A DNA stretch of 64,000 nucleotides from CAWHNT01 sp963830775 (lineage in GTDB: Bacteria; Pseudomonadota; Alphaproteobacteria; Geminicoccales; Geminicoccaceae): assembly GCA_963830775.1 (NCBI GenBank), contig CAWHNT010000029.1, positions 186,001 through 250,000 on the forward strand, in the 5' to 3' direction. The stretch's first letter is position 1, and every line of letters starts with the position of its first letter. The notes under the pieces were generated by a model that was not told the origin of the DNA, did no database searches, and saw only the letters and a program-made list of their open reading frames with translations. Of this stretch, positions 26,018-33,446 are shown in pieces. A program made the translations under genes and the position numbers.

Positions 26018-27442
26018 ATGACGGTGAGCAGCAGCTCGGCCGCGCCGCTGCGCTTCGAGGCGGCCGACGACGACCCGTACCATCTCACGCCCGACGGCAT
26101 CAGGGAGCCGCCCGTTGGCTGGATGCACAGCCTCAGGCACCTGGGCCCCGGCCTCATCCTGAGCGCCTCCATCGTCGGCTCGGGTGAGCTGATCGCCACC
26201 ACCACCCTGGGCGCCCAGGCGGGCTTCGCCATTCTGTGGATGGTGATCTTCAGCACGCTCGTGAAGGTGGCCGTGCAGGTCGAGCTCGCGCGGTGGACCA
26301 TCTCGACCGGGCAGCCGGCGCTCACAGGCTACAACAAGGTGCCGCCCCGGATCGGCCGGGTGGGTTGGGTCAACCTGCTCTGGGTCGTGATGGCGCTGTC
26401 CAAGATCCTGCAGATCGGCGGCATCGTCGGCGGCACGGCCGCGGCCTTCAGCATCCTGATGCCGATCGGGGGCGACCCGCTGGGCACCACCTCGCTGGCG
26501 ATCTGGACGGCGATCGTGGCGGGGTCGAGCATCGCCCTTCTCTACTCGAACAACTACAGCCTGATCGAGCGCGGTGCCGTCGTGCTGGTCGTGGTCTTCA
26601 GCCTCGTGACGATCCTGATCGCGGTGGGGCTGCCCTTCACGCCCTACGGCTACACCGCTGGCGATCTTCTGGGCGGCCTCGCCTTCACCGTGCCGGCCGG
26701 CACCATCGGTGCGGCCATCGCCATGTTCGGGATCACGGGCGTGGGTGCGGACGAGCTCACCTTCTACACCTACTGGTGCGTCGAGAAGGGCTATGCCCGC
26801 TATGTCGGTCCTGCCGATGGCAGCGAGGCCTGGGCGCGCCGGGCCCGGGGCTGGATCAGCGTCATGTACAAGGACGCCTTCGTCTCCTGGGTGATCTACA
26901 CCTTCGGCACGCTTGCCTTCTTCATCATGGGAGCGGCGGTGCTGCGGCCCCAGGGACTGGTTCCCAAGGGCAACGAGATGATCACCACGCTGTCCCGCAT
27001 GTACACCGACACGCTTGGGGAGTGGGCAGCAGTCCTGTTCCTGGTGGGCTCGATCGCCGTCTTGGGCTCCACCTTGTGGGCGGCCGTGCCGAGCTGGTCG
27101 CGGATGTACGTGAACTTCCTCTCCGTGATCGGGTTCGTCGACTGGCAGAACACCCAGTCGCGGCTGCGCTGGATCCGCGTGTTCACGGTGATCCTGCCGA
27201 TCATCTGGGGTGCCGCCTACCTGTTCATCCAGTCGCCGGTGCTGATGGTCCAGATCGGCGGCGTGATGACCGGCATCTTCCTTCTGGGGGCCGTGGCCGC
27301 GGTCTGGTACCTGCGGCGCACGGAGACAGATCCCCGCCTCTACGGTGGCGGCGCCTTCAACGCGGTGCTGGTGGTCAGCAGCATCGCCATCGTGCTGCTC
27401 GGCGTCTACACCGCCCTCAGCGTCTTCGGCTTCTTCCGCTGA
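26018..27442 (+). CDS. Nramp-superfamily membrane transporter lacking the metal-binding motifs
   Basis: This inner-membrane protein of 474 residues has about 11 hydrophobic segments and overall Nramp/SLC11 layout. It has HLGPGLILSASIVGSGELIA in the first segment and PAGTIGAAIAMFGITGVGAD in the sixth. In true Nramp metal carriers those places hold DPGN and MPH, which bind Mn/Fe. Here they are GSGE and MFG, so neither metal-ligand set is present. I therefore infer a related carrier with another substrate, not a manganese transporter. Start ATG 26018 follows GGGAGGATCGA. It stands alone, convergent to opgC across a strong hairpin. Confidence 0.8.
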   Translation: MTVSSSSAAPLRFEAADDDPYHLTPDGIREPPVGWMHSLRHLGPGLILSASIVGSGELIATTTLGAQAGFAILWMVIFSTLVKVAVQVELARWTISTGQPALTGYNKVPPRIGRVGWVNLLWVVMALSKILQIGGIVGGTAAAFSILMPIGGDPLGTTSLAIWTAIVAGSSIALLYSNNYSLIERGAVVLVVVFSLVTILIAVGLPFTPYGYTAGDLLGGLAFTVPAGTIGAAIAMFGITGVGADELTFYTYWCVEKGYARYVGPADGSEAWARRARGWISVMYKDAFVSWVIYTFGTLAFFIMGAAVLRPQGLVPKGNEMITTLSRMYTDTLGEWAAVLFLVGSIAVLGSTLWAAVPSWSRMYVNFLSVIGFVDWQNTQSRLRWIRVFTVILPIIWGAAYLFIQSPVLMVQIGGVMTGIFLLGAVAAVWYLRRTETDPRLYGGGAFNAVLVVSSIAIVLLGVYTALSVFGFFR

Positions 27443-27459
27443 GATCGTGCTGAGGCGGA

Positions 27460-27493
27460 CCTCCCTCGGCAGCGGTGGTGCTGCCGAGGGAGG
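27460..27493. terminator. Bidirectional terminator-like hairpin between convergent genes
   Basis: CCTCCCTCGGCAGC (27460-27473) and GCTGCCGAGGGAGG (27480-27493) form a perfect 14-bp stem with the loop GGTGGT. It lies exactly between the convergent Nramp-like and opgC genes. No T-run, so it may work as a transcript-end stabiliser as well. Confidence 0.65.
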
Positions 27494-27497
27494 GACC

Positions 27498-28697
27498 TCA
27501 GCCGCGGGCCGGCCGGGGTGAGGGAGCCCCGGCACGCCGCAAGGCCTCATGCACGAGTGCTGGCAAAGCGAGGCTCGCGATTGCCGCGACGGCGATCAAG
27601 GTCTTGGTCGCGGAGCTGAACGGGCCCAGGTGCCAGTCGGCCGCGACCAGGGCATAGGCCAGGAGGACGTGGTAGGCATAGACCTGCAGCGAGTGCCGCC
27701 CGAGCAGCATGAGCGCCGGCAGCGTGAACAGCCGCTGCAGGCCTGCTGCCGACGCACGGCAGATGCTGCTGGACGAGCCTGGGCCTGCCACAAGCAGCCA
27801 GGCTACGAGGTAGGCCAGTGCCGCGAAGTTCAGCAGGAAGACGAGGCTGAACTCCTCGCGCCGCTCGCGTGCCCAGAAGCGGTCCATTGCTTCCCGGCCC
27901 CAGAGCTCGAAAGTGAGGCCGAGGCGCCAGACCGCCAATGCCACGAGGATCGCGAGGCATGCCTTCGCGAGCCCTGCCCGGTCTGGACGCAGGACCGAGC
28001 GCCAGTCGAGCTGCCCGGTCGCACCCAGGGTCCCGGCGACGAGGCCGCTGACGAAGACGATCTGCCAGGCCAGGACGTTGAACGCGGTCCGCAGGGCAAA
28101 GCCAGGAACGAGGGCCTGGAGGACGTGGTCCAGGCGGGCCGCCATAGGCATGTGCAGGCCGAGCTGCACGAGTAGCCAGAGCACGAGGCTGCCCGCCACC
28201 ACGTCGAGCCAGCGGCCTCTCGCGACGAGCAGGATGAGCCAGGGGGAGACCAGCAGGTAGAGGATGTACTGCGGCAGGATATCCATGAAGATCGGCTGGT
28301 AGAGCAGCAGTGCCGCCAGTCCGAGATGTGCCTGCGGCGCAAGCTCCGGCCGGCCGAGCCACGGGCCCCAGAACTCCCACGAGAAGTCGAGCGTGAGGTG
28401 GGCGGCCAGGACGAGAAGCAGCACGATCAGCGCGTAAGCTTGCAGCTCCACCGTCCGTCGCAGGAGCTTGCGCTTCATCGCTGCCGCATCACCGCGGGCA
28501 ACACGGCGGCCATAGAGCAGGCCCACCAGCAGGCCAGAGAGGAAGATGAACCCCTGCGCGTCTTGCACGAAGCCAAGCTCCGCGTGGTTGACGTGCACCA
28601 GCCAGAGCCCACCTGTGAAGCTCAGGTGGTTGAGGAGCATGAAGACCAGGAAGTAACCACGCATGCCGTCAAGAACTGCAAGTCGGCTCATCAGCAT
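27498..28697 (-). CDS. opgC: OpgC-type membrane acyltransferase
   Basis: This is a polytopic membrane protein of about 399 residues with around ten hydrophobic segments, opening MSRLAVLDGMRGYFLVFMLL. The DGMRGYF start, GFIFLSGLLVGLLYGRR, and the distal LLGRHSLQVYAYHVLLAYAL are those of the OpgC family of the acyltransferase-3 superfamily. OpgC adds succinyl groups to periplasmic glucans, giving them charge. ATG at 28697 or 28691 both follow AGGAGAG. The partner opgD lies 21 kb away in this window, so the glucan genes are dispersed. Substrate assignment is by family only. Confidence 0.8.
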   Translation of the reverse strand: MLMSRLAVLDGMRGYFLVFMLLNHLSFTGGLWLVHVNHAELGFVQDAQGFIFLSGLLVGLLYGRRVARGDAAAMKRKLLRRTVELQAYALIVLLLVLAAHLTLDFSWEFWGPWLGRPELAPQAHLGLAALLLYQPIFMDILPQYILYLLVSPWLILLVARGRWLDVVAGSLVLWLLVQLGLHMPMAARLDHVLQALVPGFALRTAFNVLAWQIVFVSGLVAGTLGATGQLDWRSVLRPDRAGLAKACLAILVALAVWRLGLTFELWGREAMDRFWARERREEFSLVFLLNFAALAYLVAWLLVAGPGSSSSICRASAAGLQRLFTLPALMLLGRHSLQVYAYHVLLAYALVAADWHLGPFSSATKTLIAVAAIASLALPALVHEALRRAGAPSPRPARG

Positions 28698-29026
28698 GGC
28701 TCTCCTGGATGGACCGAAGATCAACGATCGATTTACATGCTAGTTCCGATCACGACGGAGAGAGCGTGGTTCTCACGATTGCGGTTGCTGTGCGCAGGCC
28801 AAGCGAGTTCCTCGCCGGTGCTTTCCACCAGCCGGATGCCAGCTCGTCCTGTTCGTCGGCCGGAGCAGGTGCGGGACGCCGGTCCGATTGCGTCCGCGAC
28901 GGTCCGAGACCACCACGCTCGGTTTACGCGGAAGCGCGCGATCTAGTCCGGCCGCTCCCTCTTTTCCTCGCCGCCGTCCCAGGCTACCTCGCCCTCCTGG
29001 CGGCCGGTCCGCCGATAGGAGGTGCC
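28698..29026. other. Intergenic region between divergent opgC and suyA
   Basis: These 329 bp separate divergently transcribed genes and should hold both promoters. No convincing gene is seen on either strand. A strong ribosome-binding site (AGGAGG) ends it in front of suyA. No regulator gene of the sulfolactate operon lies here. Confidence 0.5.
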
Positions 29027-29317
29027 ATGGGCGAACGCCCGGACTTCATCGTCCATAACGAGGGCGACAATGTCGGCGTGGTCGTGGTCGAGGACGCGAC
29101 GGGCGGGCGCGAGCTCGTCGGCTGGGTCATGGAGACCGACCGGACGGTGCGGCTGAAGGTGCTGGCCGACGTGCCGCTCGGGCACAAGCTCGCCATGCGG
29201 GCGATCCCGAACGGTGAGACCATCATCAAGTACGACCACGATATCGGCCGGGCGACCCAGGACATCCCGGTGGGCGGCTATGTCCACGCCCACAACATCA
29301 AGACCAAGAGGTGGTGA
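29027..29317 (+). CDS. suyA: (2R)-sulfolactate sulfo-lyase, alpha (SAF-domain) subunit
   Basis: This 96-residue protein is the small SAF/UxaA N-terminal-type subunit: MGERPDFIVHNEGDNVGVVV, VRLKVLADVPLGHKLAMRAI and a KYDHDIGRATQDIPVGGYVH core. It ends in HAHNIKTKRW, a pattern typical of these subunits. SuyA and SuyB together cleave (R)-3-sulfolactate to pyruvate and sulfite. In sugar-acid dehydratases of the UxaA family this domain is usually fused to the large domain; a separate short gene followed by a 390-residue partner is characteristic of SuyAB. ATG 29027 follows AGGAGG. The next start lies 2 bp past its stop. Confidence 0.83.
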   Translation: MGERPDFIVHNEGDNVGVVVVEDATGGRELVGWVMETDRTVRLKVLADVPLGHKLAMRAIPNGETIIKYDHDIGRATQDIPVGGYVHAHNIKTKRW

Positions 29318-29319
29318 GC

Positions 29320-30495
29320 ATGACGGCGGCCCGCGACCACTTCCTCGGTTACCGGCGTGAGAACGGCAGGGTCGGCGTGCGCAACCATGTCGTCATCCTG
29401 CCTGTGGACGACATCTCGAACGCCGCCTGCGAGGGAGTGGCCGCCAACATCAAGGGCACCATGGCCCTGCCGCACGCCTACGGCCGCCTCCAATTCGGCA
29501 AGGACCTCGACCTCCACTTCCGCACCATCATCGGCACCGGCCGCAACCCGAACGTGGCGGCCGCCGTCGTGATCGGGATCGAGCCCGAGTGGACCAAGCG
29601 CGTCGTGGAGGGGATCGCCGCCACCGGCAAGCCGGTCCAGGGCTTTGCCATCGAGCAGACGGGCGACATCGATACCATCGCCAAGGCCAGCCGTGCCGCC
29701 AAGGACCTGGTGCACTGGGCAAGCGAGCGGCAGCGCGAGATGGTGGGGATCGAGGAGCTGTGGGCCGCCTGCAAGTGCGGCGAGAGCGACACCACGACGG
29801 GCCTCGCCTCCTGCCCTACCGTCGGCAACTTCTACGACAAGCTGATCCCGCGCGGCATCTATGGCTGCTTCGGCGAGACCTCGGAGATCACCGGCGGGGA
29901 AGAGGTCGTGGCCGAGCGGGCCGCCACGCCAGAGGTCGGGCAGAAGTTCCTGCGCACCTGGCAGGCCTACCAGGACGAGGTGATCGAGGCCAACAAGGTC
30001 GACGACCTCATGGACAGCCAACCCACCAAGGGCAACAAGTTCGGCGGCCTTTCCACCATCGAGGAGAAGGCGTTCGGCAATATCGAGAAGATCGGCAAGG
30101 CAGTGCGCTACATCGACGTGCTCGAGCCCGCGGAGGAACCGGCCAAGGGACCCGGCCTCTACTATATGGATACGTCCAGTGCTGCCGCCGAATGCTGCAC
30201 GCTGCAGGCAGCGGCCGGCTATGTCGTGCACATGTTCCCGACCGGCCAGGGCAACGTGATCGGCAATCCGATCATGCCGGTGATCAAGATCAGCGGCAAT
30301 CCGCGCACCGTGCGCACGATGAGCGAGCATATCGACCTCGACGTCACGGGCGTGCTGCGGCGGGAGATGACGCTGCCCGAGGCCGGCGACGCGCTGATCG
30401 ACATGGTGATCCGCACCAGCAGCGGCCGGGTGACGGCGGCCGAGGCGTTGGGCCACCGCGAGTTCGTGCTCACCAAGCTCTATCGCAGCGCCTGA
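29320..30495 (+). CDS. suyB: (2R)-sulfolactate sulfo-lyase, beta (large) subunit
   Basis: This 391-residue UxaA-family C-terminal domain protein is the catalytic large subunit partnering SuyA. Diagnostic stretches are GYRRENGRVGVRNHVVILPV, MALPHAYGRLQFG, IIGTGRNPNVAAAVVIGIEP, CKCGESDTTTGLASCPTVGN, CFGETSEITGGEE, MDTSSAAAECCTLQAAAGY, FPTGQGNVIGNPIMPVIKI and the ending GHREFVLTKLYRSA. The conserved Cys residues could hold an iron-sulfur or metal site, as inferred for the family. Length matches known SuyB rather than the ~490-residue altronate or galactarate dehydratases. Followed by a TTT binding protein and two sulfolactate-type dehydrogenases, which makes the assignment strong. Confidence 0.87.
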   Translation: MTAARDHFLGYRRENGRVGVRNHVVILPVDDISNAACEGVAANIKGTMALPHAYGRLQFGKDLDLHFRTIIGTGRNPNVAAAVVIGIEPEWTKRVVEGIAATGKPVQGFAIEQTGDIDTIAKASRAAKDLVHWASERQREMVGIEELWAACKCGESDTTTGLASCPTVGNFYDKLIPRGIYGCFGETSEITGGEEVVAERAATPEVGQKFLRTWQAYQDEVIEANKVDDLMDSQPTKGNKFGGLSTIEEKAFGNIEKIGKAVRYIDVLEPAEEPAKGPGLYYMDTSSAAAECCTLQAAAGYVVHMFPTGQGNVIGNPIMPVIKISGNPRTVRTMSEHIDLDVTGVLRREMTLPEAGDALIDMVIRTSSGRVTAAEALGHREFVLTKLYRSA

Positions 30496-30509
30496 TCGGG
30501 AGAGCCCGC

Positions 30510-31487
30510 ATGCTCCATCGCCGCTCCCTCCTGGCGCTGGCGTTGCTGGCGCTGCCGGTGGCATCGGTGTCGGCCGCCGAGGCCTTTCCCACGCGGTCGC
30601 TGACCATGGTGGTGCCTTATGCTGCCGGCGGGCCGACCGACACGGTCTCCCGGCTGGTTGCCGAGGCTATGGGCAACAGGCTGGGGCAGCAGATCGTGGT
30701 CGAGAACGTGGCCGGCGCCGGTGGCACCCTGGGCGCCCAGCGCGTGGCCGAGGCCGATCCCGACGGCTACACGCTCCTGATGCACCACATCGCCCAGGCG
30801 ACGAGCCCCTCGCTCTACCGCCGGCTGCCCTACGATCCGGCCACGGCTTTCGCCCCGATCGGCCTCGTCACCGAGGCGCCGATGACCCTGGTCGCCCGCC
30901 CGGGCTTCCCGCCTGCCTCGATCGCCGAGCTGCTGGCCTACATGCGCGAGCGGAAGGACGGGATCACTTATGCCAATGCCGGCCTCGGCGGCGCCTCGCA
31001 TATCTGCGGCATGCTGCTGATGAGCACGCTGGACGTGAAGCTGACGACGGTGCCCTACAAGGGCACAGGCCCCGCCATGACGGACCTCCTGGGCGGCCAG
31101 GTCGACCTGATGTGCGACCAGACCACCAACACGGTGGGCCAGCTCAAGGGCGGCAGGATCAAGGGCTATGCCGTCACTACCCGAGAGCGGGTGCCCTCGC
31201 TGCCGGACCTGCCGACCCTGGACGAGGCCGGGCTCAAGGGCTTCGAGGTCACCATCTGGCACGGGCTCTATGCACCGGCGGGCACGCCCGAGCCGGTGAT
31301 CGCGCGGCTCACCCAGGCCCTCCAGGGCGCGGTCGAGGACCCCAAGGTGATCCAGCGCTTCGCCGATCTGGCGACCACGCCGGTGACACCCGACCGGGCC
31401 ACGCCCGAGGTGCTGGGCCGCCATCTGCAGAGTGAGATCGAGAAGTGGCGGCCGATCATCCAGGCCGCCGGCGCTTACGCCGATTGA
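30510..31487 (+). CDS. slcH: TctC/Bug-family periplasmic binding protein, SlcH-like
   Basis: This 325-residue periplasmic solute receptor of the tripartite tricarboxylate transporter family has a signal peptide (RRSLLALALLALPVASVSAA). The family signature follows: FPTRSLTMVVPYAAGGPTDT, GGTLGAQRVAEADPDGYTLL, and YKGTGPAMTDLLGGQVDLMC. In Chromohalobacter salexigens the sulfolactate carrier is the TTT system slcHFG, so this receptor probably binds sulfolactate; that substrate is inferred from position. The membrane partners (TctA/TctB type, slcG and slcF) are absent, so it must use components encoded elsewhere or act differently. Start ATG 30510 follows CGGGAGAG, 14 bp after suyB. Confidence 0.8.
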   Translation: MLHRRSLLALALLALPVASVSAAEAFPTRSLTMVVPYAAGGPTDTVSRLVAEAMGNRLGQQIVVENVAGAGGTLGAQRVAEADPDGYTLLMHHIAQATSPSLYRRLPYDPATAFAPIGLVTEAPMTLVARPGFPPASIAELLAYMRERKDGITYANAGLGGASHICGMLLMSTLDVKLTTVPYKGTGPAMTDLLGGQVDLMCDQTTNTVGQLKGGRIKGYAVTTRERVPSLPDLPTLDEAGLKGFEVTIWHGLYAPAGTPEPVIARLTQALQGAVEDPKVIQRFADLATTPVTPDRATPEVLGRHLQSEIEKWRPIIQAAGAYAD

Positions 31488-31506
31488 GAGCGGCGAGGCT
31501 CGTGTC

Positions 31507-32439
31507 TTGCCCGAGATCGTGATCAGCGAGTTCATGGACGAGGCCGCGGTGGCCGGGCTCGCGGCGGACTTCGACCTCCTCTACGACGAGGGCCTGGTCG
31601 ATCGGCCGGCCGAGCTGGCACGGGCTGCCTCCGGCTGCCGTGCCCTCATCGTGCGCAACCGGACCCAGGTCCGCGGTGAGCTGCTCGCGGCCTGCACCGA
31701 GCTCCTCGTCATAGGAAGGCTCGGTGTCGGGCTCGACAATATCGACCTCGACGCTGCCCGTGCGCGGGGCATCGAGGTCTGCCCGGCCAGCGGTGCCAAC
31801 GACGCCTCGGTAGCCGAGTATGTGATCTGCGGGATCCTGATGCTCCTGCGCGGCGCCTATCACGCGACCGGGCAGGTGCAGGCTGGTGCCTGGCCGCGGG
31901 CGCGCCTGATCGGGCGGGAGGCTGGCGGCCGAAGCCTGGGGCTCGTCGGCTTCGGCGCCATCGCCCGCGAGGTCGCGCATCGGGCACGTGCGCTCGGGAT
32001 GGAGGTCGTGGCCTACGATCCCTTCGTGGCCGGGGATGACCCTGCCTGGTCCGCCGCCGGCGTGGCACCTGTACCGCTGGAGGAGCTGCTGGCGACAGCC
32101 GATGCCGTGAGCCTGCACGTGCCGCTGACGGCGGAAACACGCCACCTGATCGATGAGGCAGCCCTCGGCCGGATGCGTGCCGACGCCGTGCTGATCAACG
32201 CTGCCCGGGGCGGGGTGGTGGACGAGGCGGCACTGGCCGGAGCTTTGCGCGAGGGGCGCCTCGCCGCCGCCATGCTGGACGTATTCGAGCAGGAGCCATT
32301 GCCCGCCGGGAGCCTGCTGGACGGGCTGCCCAATCTCATCCTGACGCCGCACATCGCGGGCGTGACGGAGGAATCCAACGTGCGGGTGAGCGCCGTCACC
32401 GCCGCCAATGTTCGACGCGTGCTGGAGGCCCGCCGATGA
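31507..32439 (+). CDS. slcC: (S)-sulfolactate dehydrogenase (D-2-hydroxyacid dehydrogenase family)
   Basis: This NAD-dependent dehydrogenase of about 310 residues shows the family features: nucleotide-binding GLVGFGAIAREVAHRA, substrate Arg in NAARGGVVDEAAL, Glu in FEQEPLP and catalytic His in TPHIAGVTEESN. SlcC of Chromohalobacter oxidises (S)-sulfolactate to sulfopyruvate, and belongs to this same family. With ComC, which re-reduces sulfopyruvate to the (R)-form, it creates racemase activity that feeds SuyAB. I choose TTG 31507 (GAGG upstream; the homology begins PEIVISEFM). It overlaps comC by ATGA. The identification depends on operon context; alone one would say 2-hydroxyacid dehydrogenase. 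Confidence 0.8.
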   Translation: MPEIVISEFMDEAAVAGLAADFDLLYDEGLVDRPAELARAASGCRALIVRNRTQVRGELLAACTELLVIGRLGVGLDNIDLDAARARGIEVCPASGANDASVAEYVICGILMLLRGAYHATGQVQAGAWPRARLIGREAGGRSLGLVGFGAIAREVAHRARALGMEVVAYDPFVAGDDPAWSAAGVAPVPLEELLATADAVSLHVPLTAETRHLIDEAALGRMRADAVLINAARGGVVDEAALAGALREGRLAAAMLDVFEQEPLPAGSLLDGLPNLILTPHIAGVTEESNVRVSAVTAANVRRVLEARR

Positions 32440-33446
32440 GAGCTGCGAGCCTCAGCCTCAAGGACGCGACGGCGCTTGCGAGCTCCGTCCTGACCACGGC
32501 GGGCACGGACGTGGCTCCGGCCTTCGCCACTGCCGCCGCCCTGGTCGCGGCCGAGGCCGATGGGATCGGCAGTCACGGCCTCTCGCGCCTGCCCGGCTAT
32601 GCCGACCAGGTGCGGTCGGGCAAGGTCGACGGCCGGGCAGTGCCCGTCCTCGAGTGGACGGGGCAGGGAAGCCTGCGGGTGGACGCCTCCAGCGGCTTCG
32701 CCTTCCCGGCGATCGCGCGCGGCCTCGATGCGGCCGCCTCCAGGATAGGGCAGGCCGGGGTCGTGGCCGTGGCGATCCGCAACTCGCACCATGCCGGCGT
32801 GATGGGCCACCATGTCGAGCTCCTGGCGGAGCGCGGGCTGGTCGGCCTCGCCTTCTCGAACTCGCCGGCAGCCATGGCGCCGTGGGGCGGGCACAGCCCC
32901 ATCTTCGGCACCAACCCGATCGCGTTCGCCGTGCCGCGCTGGCGCCACGCGCCCCTGGTGATCGACGCCTCGCTCAGCGTGGTGGCGCGTGGCCGCGTCG
33001 TCCAGGCGGCGAGCCGCGGCGAGATGATCCCGGAAGGCTGGGCGCTCGACGCCGAGGGGCGCGCCACCACCGACCCGGGCGCGGCGCTCGAGGGCACCAT
33101 GCTGCCGATCGGCGATGCCAAGGGTGCGGCCTTCGTGCTCATGGTCGAGGTGCTGGCGGCGGCGCTCACCGGTGGCCAGTTCGGCTTCGAGGCGAGCTCG
33201 TTCTTCACCGCCGAGGGCCCGGCACCCCGCGTCGGCCAGCTCTTCCTGGTGCTCGACCCGCGCCGCCTGGGCGGGCCCGGTTTCCTGGGTCGGCTCGAGA
33301 TCCTGCTGGAAGCCGTGCTGGCGCAGCCCGGCACGCGGCTGCCGGGCGACCGGCGGCTTGCCGCGCGCGAGCAGGCGAGGCGGGACGGCATCAGGATCGA
33401 GGAGACTCTGCTGGCCGACCTGCGCCGGCGAGCAGGGCGGGCCTAA
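32436..33446 (+). CDS. comC: (R)-sulfolactate dehydrogenase (Ldh2/malate dehydrogenase family)
   Basis: This 336-residue protein of the LDH2/MDH2 family has the catalytic His in IRNSHHAGVMGHHVE, the dinucleotide-site segments SNSPAAMAPWGG and FGTNPIAFAVPR, and ALEGTMLPIGDAKGAAFVLM with its conserved Lys. ComC in sulfolactate degraders reduces sulfopyruvate to (R)-sulfolactate with NADPH; in methanogens the same family acts in coenzyme M synthesis. Start ATG overlaps the slcC stop, so it is translationally coupled and closes the operon. Its end overlaps the convergent ABC permease gene by 4 bp. The pair slcC-comC next to suyAB is unlikely by chance. Confidence 0.82.
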   Translation: MRAASLSLKDATALASSVLTTAGTDVAPAFATAAALVAAEADGIGSHGLSRLPGYADQVRSGKVDGRAVPVLEWTGQGSLRVDASSGFAFPAIARGLDAAASRIGQAGVVAVAIRNSHHAGVMGHHVELLAERGLVGLAFSNSPAAMAPWGGHSPIFGTNPIAFAVPRWRHAPLVIDASLSVVARGRVVQAASRGEMIPEGWALDAEGRATTDPGAALEGTMLPIGDAKGAAFVLMVEVLAAALTGGQFGFEASSFFTAEGPAPRVGQLFLVLDPRRLGGPGFLGRLEILLEAVLAQPGTRLPGDRRLAAREQARRDGIRIEETLLADLRRRAGRA

